A DNA stretch of 64,000 nt from Azospirillum rugosum. Its GTDB lineage: Bacteria > Pseudomonadota > Alphaproteobacteria > Azospirillales > Azospirillaceae. Numbering within the stretch: the stretch's first letter is position 1; each line of letters starts with the position of its first letter. A program made the position numbers and the translations under genes. The stretch covers positions 20,867 through 84,866 of the forward strand of contig NZ_JAGINP010000035.1 in assembly GCF_017876155.1 (NCBI RefSeq), in the 5' to 3' direction. The notes under the pieces were generated by a model that ran no database searches, was not told the origin of the DNA, and saw nothing but the letters and a program-made list of their open reading frames with translations. This document shows, piece after piece, positions 34,970 through 43,000 of the stretch.

Positions 34970-36175
34970 ATGTCTGGTCCCGCCAAGAACGGCCCGCTGC
35001 ACGGGCTGAAGGTCCTCGACTTGTCGCGCTTCATCGCCGGGCCGCACTGCGGCATGCAGCTGGGCGACCTGGGAGCCGATGTGGTCAAGGTGGAACGGCC
35101 CAAGCGCGGCGACGACACCCGCGCGCTGGAGCCGCACGTCGGGGGCGAAAGCCTCTACTTCATGGTGTTCAACCGGAACAAGCGCAGCATCACGCTGAAC
35201 TTCCGGGACCCGCGCGCCCACACCATCCTGCGCGAGATGGTCAAGCAGGCTGACATCCTGATCGAGAACTTCCGCCCCGGCACTATGGAGAAGATGGGCT
35301 GCGGCTGGGACGACCTGCGCGCCATCAACCCGCGCCTGATCATGGCCCGCATCTCCGGCTACGGCCAGGAAGGCCCGATGGCCGGGGAGCCCTGCTTCGA
35401 CGGCATCGCCCAGGCGACCTCCGGCCTGATGGAGATCACCGGCGACCCGGACGGCCCGCCGACCATGGGCGGCACCTTCCTGGTGGACTACGCCACGGCG
35501 CTCTACGCCACCGTCGGCATCCTGGCCGCCCTGGAAGACCGCCACAAGACCGGCAAGGGCCAGATGGTCGACGCCAGCCTGATGGGCAGCGCGGTGTCGA
35601 TGCTGGTGACGGCCATCCCGGAGCAGGCGATGCTCGGCCGCGCCATGACCCGCGTCGGCAACCGCGACCGCTACTCCGCCCCGGCGCAGACCTTCCAGGC
35701 CGGCGACGGCAAATGGCTGCACATGGTGGCCGGCAACGACGCGCATTTCCCGCGCCTGACCCGCATCATGAATCGCCCGGACCTGCTGACGGACCCGCGC
35801 TTCGCCACGTTGGACGCCCGCATGCGCAACATCGAGGCGATCGAGGCCATCGTGGCGGAGTGGATCGCCGGCATGCCGGCCGACGATGTCGTCGCCCTGC
35901 TGCGGCAGGCGGAGCTGCCGTCGGCGAAGATCGCCACCCTGCCCGACCTGCTGGCCAACCCCTACATGCGCGAGGCCAAGCAGATCGTCGACATCCCGCA
36001 CGCCAAGACCGGCAGCTTCACCACCCATGGTCTGACCGTGCGCCTGTCCGACAGCCCGGGCTCCATCCGCCGCGCCGCCCCGGTGTTGGGTGAGCACACG
36101 GAGGACGTGCTGGGCGAATGGCTGGGCATGACCCACTCCGACGTGGCGTCCCTGCGTGACGGCGGGATCGTCTGA
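34970..36175 (+). CDS. CaiB/BaiF family (family III) CoA-transferase-like protein
   Basis: A 401-residue protein with family III landmarks: LKVLDLSRFIAGPHCGMQLGD, ADVVKVERP, NRNKRSITLNF, ADILIENFRPGTMEKMGC, GYGQEGP, and TGKGQMVDASLMGSAV. In formyl-CoA transferase and relatives the last block normally reads ...SxxDAV or ...SLLDSAV with a catalytic Asp; here that position is Gly206. The enzyme may therefore not form the usual aspartyl-CoA anhydride. The ATG at 34970 has GAGGTG upstream. A ThDP enzyme follows, an order reminiscent of the formyl-CoA transferase/oxalyl-CoA decarboxylase pair. Confidence 0.88.
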   Translation: MSGPAKNGPLHGLKVLDLSRFIAGPHCGMQLGDLGADVVKVERPKRGDDTRALEPHVGGESLYFMVFNRNKRSITLNFRDPRAHTILREMVKQADILIENFRPGTMEKMGCGWDDLRAINPRLIMARISGYGQEGPMAGEPCFDGIAQATSGLMEITGDPDGPPTMGGTFLVDYATALYATVGILAALEDRHKTGKGQMVDASLMGSAVSMLVTAIPEQAMLGRAMTRVGNRDRYSAPAQTFQAGDGKWLHMVAGNDAHFPRLTRIMNRPDLLTDPRFATLDARMRNIEAIEAIVAEWIAGMPADDVVALLRQAELPSAKIATLPDLLANPYMREAKQIVDIPHAKTGSFTTHGLTVRLSDSPGSIRRAAPVLGEHTEDVLGEWLGMTHSDVASLRDGGIV

Positions 36176-36210
36176 CGCCCCACTCTCCGCGCTTTCGCGC
36201 GCCCAAAAAC

Positions 36211-36222
36211 TAAAACGATTTA
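36211..36222. promoter_or_regulatory. Putative LacI-type operator before the ThDP gene
   Basis: TAAAACGATTTA sits 26 bp before the ATG of the ThDP enzyme. It shares the TAAAACG half with the divergent-promoter palindrome and has one mismatch in symmetry. The 72-bp gap is AT-rich at this point only, so an internal promoter controlled by the same repressor is likely. Confidence 0.6.
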
Positions 36223-36247
36223 CATATTCCCCCCGAGGAGGAACCCC

Positions 36248-37996
36248 ATGGACACCCGCATCACCGCCGACAAGCCGGCCACGGCGCCCGCGTCCAACAA
36301 GACCGGCGCCCATGTCTTCGCGGCCGCGCTCCGCCGACACGGCGTCGAGGTGATCTTCGGCCAGAGCATCCCGTCCGCCTTGTTCCTGGCCGCCCCCGAG
36401 TTCGGCATCCGCCAGATCGGCTATCGCACGGAGAACGCCGGCACGGCCATGGCCGACGCCTACGCCCGCATCTCCCACAAGGTCCCGGTCGTCACCGCCC
36501 AGAACGGCCCCGCCGCCACCCTGCTGGTGCCGGGCCTCGCCGAGGCGCTGAAGGCCAGCGTGCCGATCGTCGCCATCGTGCAGGACGTCCACCGCAAGCA
36601 GACCGACAAGAACGCCTTCCAGGAGCTTGACCACCTGGAGCTGTTCCGCGGCTGCGCCAAGTGGATCCGCCGCGTGTCGGAGGTGGAACGCATCGACGAC
36701 TACGTCGACATGGCCTTCACCGCCGCCGCCTCCGGCCGGCCGGGTCCGGCGGTCCTGATCGCCCCCATCGACCTGTTCAACGACATCCCCGCCCCGGGCG
36801 CGGGGGAGCGTTTCGCCTCGCTCGGCCACTACCCGCTCGACCGCGTCGGCGCCGACCCGGCCAAGGTGCGGGAAGCGGCGGCGCTGCTCGCCTCCGCCAA
36901 GGCGCCGCTGGTCATCGCGGGCGGCGGCGTGCACCTGTCCGACGCCGCGGCGGAGCTGGCCGCCCTTCAGGAGGAAGCGTCCCTCCCCATCGCCACCACC
37001 GCCATGGGCAAGGGTGCGGTTGACGAAAACCACCCGCTGTCGCTCGGCCCGGTCGGCTACTTCATGGGCACCGGCGGCCGCACCCGCCACCTGCGCCCGA
37101 TGGTGGAGGAGGCCGACGTCATCCTGCTGATCGGCAACCGCACGAACCAGAACGGCACGGACAGCTGGTCGCTCTACCCGAAGAACGCCCGCTACATCCA
37201 CCTGGACGTGGACGGGCAGGAGATCGGCCGCAACTACGAGGCCCTGCGCCTCGTCGGCGACGCCAAGCTGACGCTGGCCGCCCTGACGGAGGCCCTGCGC
37301 GGCGAGAACCTGTCGGTCCGTAAGGCCGCCCGCCCGGCCATCGAGAAGCAGATCGCCGCCGGCCTCGACGCCTGGAAGCAGGACGTCGCCCGCGCCATCC
37401 CGATGGACGCCTCGCCGATCCGTCCGGAGCGCCTCATGCGCGACCTGGACACGGTCCTGACGCCGGAGACCATCGTGGTGGCCGACGCCAGCTACTCCTC
37501 CATCTGGGTCGCCAACTACCTGACCTCGCGCAAGCCGGGCATGCGCTTCGTCACGCCGCGCGGCCTCGCCGGCCTCGGCTGGGGCTTGCCCTTCGCGCTC
37601 GGCGCCAAGTGCGCGCGCCCCGACGCCCCGGTCTTCGCGCTGGTTGGCGACGGCGGCTTCGCCCACGTCTGGTCGGAGCTGGAAACCGCCCGCCGCAAGG
37701 GGCTGAACGTCGTGGTCGCGGTGCTGAACAACCAGATCCTCGGCTACCAGAAGCACGCGGAGAAGATCCTGTTCAACGACTACTCCGACGTCTGCGACTT
37801 CGCCGCCGTCGACCACGCGGCGATCGCGCGGGCCTGCGGCTGCGCCGGGGAACGCATCGAGAAGCCGGAGGATTTCCTCCCGGCGCTGAAGCGGGCGCTG
37901 GCCGCCAACACCACCACGGTGCTGGACATCGTCACCGAGCAGCGCGCCCACCCGCCCGTCACGATGTTCGAGGGCAATGCCCGGCTGAACTACTGA
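36248..37996 (+). CDS. Thiamine diphosphate-dependent enzyme (acetolactate synthase/oxalyl-CoA decarboxylase superfamily)
   Basis: A 582-residue enzyme with the three-domain ThDP layout. The Pyr domain has YRTENAGTAMADAYAR with the cofactor-activating Glu. The central domain has PLVIAGGGVHLS. The PP domain has GLGWGLPFALGAKCA and the ThDP motif starting GDGGF and ending in VAVLNN. It decarboxylates or ligates 2-oxo acids or their CoA esters; which one is not shown by sequence. GAGGAGGAACCCC precedes the ATG. Its neighbours (CoA-transferase-like proteins before, dihydroxyacetone-type kinase after) suggest it makes or cleaves a short keto-polyol or acyl-CoA. Confidence 0.92.
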   Translation: MDTRITADKPATAPASNKTGAHVFAAALRRHGVEVIFGQSIPSALFLAAPEFGIRQIGYRTENAGTAMADAYARISHKVPVVTAQNGPAATLLVPGLAEALKASVPIVAIVQDVHRKQTDKNAFQELDHLELFRGCAKWIRRVSEVERIDDYVDMAFTAAASGRPGPAVLIAPIDLFNDIPAPGAGERFASLGHYPLDRVGADPAKVREAAALLASAKAPLVIAGGGVHLSDAAAELAALQEEASLPIATTAMGKGAVDENHPLSLGPVGYFMGTGGRTRHLRPMVEEADVILLIGNRTNQNGTDSWSLYPKNARYIHLDVDGQEIGRNYEALRLVGDAKLTLAALTEALRGENLSVRKAARPAIEKQIAAGLDAWKQDVARAIPMDASPIRPERLMRDLDTVLTPETIVVADASYSSIWVANYLTSRKPGMRFVTPRGLAGLGWGLPFALGAKCARPDAPVFALVGDGGFAHVWSELETARRKGLNVVVAVLNNQILGYQKHAEKILFNDYSDVCDFAAVDHAAIARACGCAGERIEKPEDFLPALKRALAANTTTVLDIVTEQRAHPPVTMFEGNARLNY

Positions 37997-37999
37997 GCT

Positions 38000-38175
38000 C
38001 TAAAGCGAATTTGCATTCGCTTTAGATTCATATGACCTCATTCGCCGGCTCTCGGCGGATGCCTGTGGCATCCGCCTGCCGCCAGCGGGAACTTCGTTCC
38101 CGCGAGAGGTCGGGCTTCGGCCGCATGAGCGGCCGGGCCCGCAGTCGCGGTCCAAAGCGGATCGCAATCCGCTTT
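38000..38175. repeat. Hairpin-bounded interspersed repeat, copy 2
   Basis: The element begins 3 bp after the ThDP gene stop with an 11-bp stem (38000-38010 with 38015-38025) and ends with the same AAAGCGGAT/ATCCGCTTT stem as copy 1 (38154-38162 with 38167-38175). Between them it shares the GATTCA-TATGACCTCATTCGCCGG-like text and a GGGCTTCGGCCGCAT segment with copy 1. It carries about 60 bp extra, made of two more hairpins (gcggatgcc/ggcatccgc and gcgggaac/gttcccgc). It lies between the ThDP gene and dhaK-like gene and may affect transcript stability. Confidence 0.75.
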
Positions 38176-38198
38176 AAGAGGCCCCAGGGAGGACAACC

Positions 38199-39200
38199 AT
38201 GAAGAAGATCCTCAACAACCCCGCCGACTATGTGGACGAGATGCTGGATGGGCTGTGCGCGGCCCATCCGGAGAGCTATCGCCGCGCGGGTGAGAGCGGG
38301 CGCGTCATCGTCCGCGCCGACGCGCCGGTCCAGGGCAAGGTCGGCGTCGTGTCGGGCGGCGGCTCCGGCCACCTGCCGACCTTCACCGGCTATGTCGGGC
38401 GCGGCCTGCTCGACGCCTGCTCCATCGGCAACGTCTTCGCCGGGCCGAGCGTGGGCGACTGCGTGGACGCCATGCGGGCGGCCGACGGCGGGGCCGGCGT
38501 GCTGCGCCTCTACGGCAACTACGGCGGCGACCGCATGAACTTCGACATGGCGGGCGAACTGCTGGAGATGGAGGGGATGGAGTCGACCACCGTGCTGGTG
38601 GCCGACGACATCGCCAGCGCCCCGCGCGAGGAGAAGGCCAAGCGGCGCGGCGTCGCCGGCCTGCTCTACGCCTACAAGATCGCCGGCGCCATGGCCGACC
38701 GGCCGGGCGCCACGCTGGGTGACGTGACGGCGGCGGCGAGGAAGGCTGTCGAGGCCACGGCGACCATCGGCGTGGCGCTGACACCCTGCATCGTGCCGGA
38801 AGCCGGCAAGCCCACCTTCACCATCGCCGAGAACGAGATGGAGATGGGCATGGGCATCCACGGCGAACCCGGCCTGTGGCGCGGCCCGCTGAAACCGGCC
38901 GACGCCATTGTTGCGGAGATGATGGAGCGGCTTCTCGCCGACACCGGCATCGGCCGGGGCGAGCGCGTCTCGGTCCTGGTCAACTCGCTCGGCGCCACGC
39001 CGCACGAGGAGCTGTACATCCTCTACCGCCGCATCGCGCAGGAATTGGCGGACAAAGGCATCACGGTGACCTTTCCGCTGGTCGGCCGCTACGCGACATC
39101 CATGGAGATGGCCGGCGCTTCGGTGACGCTGTTCCGGCTGGACGAGACGCTGGAATCGCTGCTGCGCGCCCCGGCCCACTGCCCGTTCTGGAGCGTCTGA
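38199..39200 (+). CDS. Dihydroxyacetone kinase-type subunit DhaK
   Basis: A 333-residue protein matching DhaK: VSGGGSGHLPTFTGYVG near residue 52, IGNVFAGPS, YGNYGGDRMNFDMA, and MGMGIHGEPG with the substrate-linking His near residue 221. It binds a small ketose covalently through this His while DhaL supplies the ATP. Relatives phosphorylate dihydroxyacetone, L- or D-erythrulose, or other short ketoses, so dihydroxyacetone is not certain. It follows the repeat element and precedes DhaL by one base. Confidence 0.94.
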   Translation: MKKILNNPADYVDEMLDGLCAAHPESYRRAGESGRVIVRADAPVQGKVGVVSGGGSGHLPTFTGYVGRGLLDACSIGNVFAGPSVGDCVDAMRAADGGAGVLRLYGNYGGDRMNFDMAGELLEMEGMESTTVLVADDIASAPREEKAKRRGVAGLLYAYKIAGAMADRPGATLGDVTAAARKAVEATATIGVALTPCIVPEAGKPTFTIAENEMEMGMGIHGEPGLWRGPLKPADAIVAEMMERLLADTGIGRGERVSVLVNSLGATPHEELYILYRRIAQELADKGITVTFPLVGRYATSMEMAGASVTLFRLDETLESLLRAPAHCPFWSV

Positions 39201-39201
39201 C

Positions 39202-39825
39202 ATGGCCCTGACGATCGATACGCTGGGTCCGGCGCTCGACCGCCTGACCGCCAAGCTGGAGGGGGTGGCTCCGGAACTGAACGAGCTGGACGGCCGCCTC
39301 GGCGACGGCGACCTCGGCGCCACGCTGGAGAAATGCGCCCGCAACCTGCGGGAGGTGCGGCCGACGCTGCCGCCCGACCTGGGTCAGGCGTTCAAGAGCT
39401 GCGCGATGGCCTGCTCCAAGGCGTCGGGATCGAGCTTCGGCACGTTGCTGGCCGTGGCCTTCCTGACGCTGTCCAAGGCGACCGCCGGGCGTACCGAAGT
39501 GCCGTGGGCGGAACTGCCGGAGTTGCTGGGCACCGTCCGCGACGCGCTGACCGCGCGCGGCGGCGCGTCGCTCGGCGACAAGACCGTGCTCGACACGCTG
39601 GAGGCCGCGCGCGCGGCGCTGGCCGGGCTGCCGGAAGAGGAGCGGAACGATCCGGCCGCCCAGCACCGCGCAGCCGGCGCGGCCGTCGCGGCGACCATCG
39701 ACACGTTCCGCGACCGGCCGAACCGCATCGGGCGTGCCCGCATGTTCGCCGACCGCTCCGTGGGGCTGGACGATCCGGGCATGATCGCCTTCCGCCACAT
39801 GCTTGCCAGCCTGCGGCCGGCCTGA
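39202..39825 (+). CDS. Dihydroxyacetone kinase-type subunit DhaL
   Basis: A 207-residue ADP/ATP-binding subunit. The Mg-ATP site is seen in ELDGRLGDGDLGATLEK with its aspartates, GASLGDKTVLDTLEAA in the middle and IGRARMFADRSVGLDDPG at the end. The ATG is one base after the DhaK stop. No DhaM or PTS protein is nearby, so the pair is probably ATP-dependent. It ends the block and is followed by a clear terminator. Confidence 0.94.
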   Translation: MALTIDTLGPALDRLTAKLEGVAPELNELDGRLGDGDLGATLEKCARNLREVRPTLPPDLGQAFKSCAMACSKASGSSFGTLLAVAFLTLSKATAGRTEVPWAELPELLGTVRDALTARGGASLGDKTVLDTLEAARAALAGLPEEERNDPAAQHRAAGAAVAATIDTFRDRPNRIGRARMFADRSVGLDDPGMIAFRHMLASLRPA

Positions 39826-39885
39826 CCCTTCACCGTCTCCCAGTGCGTCCATCCTTCGGCTTTCTCCTGCCGAAGGTTCCTCAGC

Positions 39886-39921
39886 GGCTGGGCGTCATAA
39901 AGAAACGCCCAGCCATTTTTT
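39886..39921 (+). terminator. Rho-independent terminator after dhaL
   Basis: A 10-bp perfect stem (39886-39895 GGCTGGGCGT with 39905-39914) with a 9-nt loop is followed by ATTTTTT. A second 8-bp hairpin (39853-39860 with 39869-39876) lies just before it. The position 60 bp after the DhaL stop makes it the end of the LacI-linked operon. Confidence 0.88.
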
Positions 39922-40095
39922 CCAGGCCGCAGCGTGTTGCATGGAGGACGCGGATTCAAACGGAAGTGCGACGCTGGCTGAAGTGCGACGCTGGCCTGTT
40001 CCAGGATTTTGCACCTCGGAAATAGTGTATTTGGTCCTCTGGGAAGGTTGGCGTGAGGTCTGAGCTTCCCCCGCGAGAATGGGAGTGCCACTCGA

Positions 40096-43000
40096 TCAGT
40101 CCACGGTCAGGGCGGACGACCAGCGTTGCAGGAACAGGAACGCATCGCCCGGTTCGGCGTGCGCGAGGAGGATGGGGTTGAAGCGGGCTTCCGCGTCGAA
40201 CCGGGCCAGAGCATCCGGGACCGCAGCGAGGTCGCCCGCCTGACGGATCCGCATCATCGCGTCCAGCAGGTCGAGCCCGTGTCGGTAGGGCAGTTCGTCG
40301 AGCCCGCCGCTCCGTTCAAGAACATCCCGGCGCATCAGGAAGCACAACTCGTCCAGAAGACCCGCCTGGGTAGAAAAGGCGAGCCGCCCGAAATAGCCCG
40401 GAGCCAAGCCGCCCGCACCGAAGCCATAGCGCCGGCCGATGATCCGGCGATCCGGCGTCACGCCGCAGCTCACCACATGGCCGGCCGCGTCCACCAGCTT
40501 GGGCCCCACCGCGACGCAGCCGGTTCCGGACGCGAAGCGCAGCAGCGCGCCCACCCACCCGGCCTCGTCGAAGCGGACGGTCGGGTGGCAGAACAGCAGA
40601 TGGGTGCCGGTGCACCGGGCGGCCAACTGCCGGCGCACCGCTGCCGGAGAGGAGTCGGGCTCCAGCGGACCGAGCGTCCGCGCGTCACCGTCCAGCCCGA
40701 CACGAAGGATCTGCCCATCCGCGGTCGCGGCAATCACCCCGGCCAGTCCCTCGGCCCCGGCGCCCGCTTCAGCCAGCAAGCCGGCCAAGGTGACGGCGGC
40801 ATCCCGGGTCACCGGCACGGTCAGCAGGAGATCGGCGCTGGTCTCCGGGCCGCTCCGGGGCCAGAGGACGCGGTAGCCGGCGAGCGATCGCAGCGCGACC
40901 ACCCGCGCACGCTCCCCGGCCGGGAAGGCGGCGGCGAGATGCTCCTGGACGGCATCGCGGCCGGCGGCCAGGGCATAGGGCTTCGCGTCGATCGAGGCGG
41001 CGGTCGAGTCCGCCCCGGCCCGCCAGTGATACAGGACGTGCGGGAGATGGACCACGCGGAGCGGCTCGCCGCGCATGTCGTCACGCATCAGCCGGAGGAC
41101 CAGATCGTGGTCCTGCGACCCCTCGCGGCCCAGGCGGAACCCGCCGACCCGCCGCACCGCGTCGCGGCGGAACACACCGAGATGGGACACGGCGTTCTGA
41201 TGCAGCATCAGCAGCGGATCCCAGCCCTTCTTGACATTCGCCGCAGCGCGCCGGCCCTGGCGGTCGATCCGGTCCTCGTCGGAAAAAAGGATGTGGGGCC
41301 GGTCCGCCCGGACGATGGCATCGGCGACCACGCGCAAGGCGTCAGGGTGCAGCTCGTCGTCCTGGTCGAGCAGAGCCAGATACTCGCCCACCGCCATGTC
41401 GACGGCGCTGTTGCTCGCCGCGGCGATGTGCCCCCGCTCCGGCCGGGAGGCGACGCGGACGCGCGGATCCGCCGCGGCCGCTTCCGCCAGTCGATCCTGG
41501 ACCGCCCCATCCTGCGGGCCGTCGACCGCGATGCACAGCTCCCAGTTCCCATGGCTTTGCCGCCGGACGCTGTCGATGGCGGCGGCCAGGTCCGGAAGGG
41601 ACGGCCGGTAGACGGGCATGACGACCGAAAAGCGGACAGCCTCGGCCCGCGGGTCGCAGCGCCGGACGGCGTCGGCAAGCCGTCGCTGCGCGGTGGCGAT
41701 CCGGACCCGGGAGGCCGGGGCGTCGCCTTCGGACAGAAGGTCGCGGCGCCGTTCGGCGATCTGCGCGGCCGGCGGGCCGCCGGCCGCGTCCCAGGCGGGC
41801 AGCTTGGCCCCGCGGGTCAATGCCTCCACCGCGGCCACGCGATGCCCGGCGTTGGCCGCCGCGAACACCGCCCTGGCATAGGCCAGCGCCCGCGCCGCCG
41901 TTTCCGGCGTGCCGGTCGACCCTTCGCCCGCCCCGGCCCCCGCACCGGCCCCCGCACCGGCCCAGTGGGCCGCGGCGAGGCAGAGCGCGTAGTGCTCCTG
42001 CTCCCAGGCAACCTCCGCCAGGGCGAGCCAGAGACGGGTGTCGGCGGGGTTGGCGGTGCAACCCTGCGTCAGGACGCCGAGCGCGCGCGCCGCATCGCCA
42101 TCCGCCACCAGGGTCGCCGCGAGGCTGCGCACGCTTTCGACGAAATAGGGGTTGCGGGTCAGCACGGCTTCGAACTCCACCGCCGCTGCGGCCCGATGCC
42201 CCATGCGGGCCAGCAGGTTGCCGAGGTTGTGCCGGTGTTCCGCGCGCACAGGATCGCGCCGCACCGCCTCGCGCAGGAAATGGGCGGCAAGCTCCGCGCC
42301 GCCGGCCTTTTCCACGCACAGGCCGAAGGTCGCCGCTGCGGCCGCGATCTTGCCGCTGGAAACCCCCCGGTCGAGCAGGACCGCCAAGGCGGTGCGCGCC
42401 GCATCGTCGAGGCGACCGTCCCGGAAGGCGGTCGCGGCCACCTCCAGCCGCAGGCGGCTGCGCTGTTCCACGGTCAGCTCCACCTCGGCGTGGCGCTCCA
42501 CGTCGCCGACGGGAGCCGCCCGTTTCCAGGGATAAGGCGCGCGTGGCGGCCAGGCGAACGCGCCGTCCAGCGACACCGTGCTCAGGTTCGGGTTGTGGTA
42601 TGGATCCGGGCGCCGTCCCAACTGCCAGCGGGACACGAGCCGGTGGAGTTCGGCCTGACCGGCCATCCGCACCGAATCCCCGCGGCGCGCGCTCCGCGAG
42701 ACCGACTCGTGATGGTGCAGGGTGGCGTCAGGAAGATAGAGGGCGTGGAAGCCTTTGGCGCGCAGCTTCAGGCAGAGGTCCACGTCGCTGAAGTTGACCG
42801 GAAGCTCGGCCGCGTCGAAACCGTCCACGGCCTTGAACTTGTCCGCGTCGACCATCAGGCAGGCGCCGGTGACGGCGCTCACCTCCTGGCGCAGGGCGGC
42901 GAGGCCGCCATGGCCGGACGAGCCGGCGGGAACATGGTGGTGCAGATGCGCCGCCCCGGCTTGCCCCGTCAGCACCACGCCGGCGTGCTGCACGGACCCG

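Noticed and set aside
34745..37951. A 1068-codon minus-strand frame across the CaiB and ThDP genes
   Set aside because: Both plus-strand genes are unmistakable, and the antisense product has no recognisable motif.
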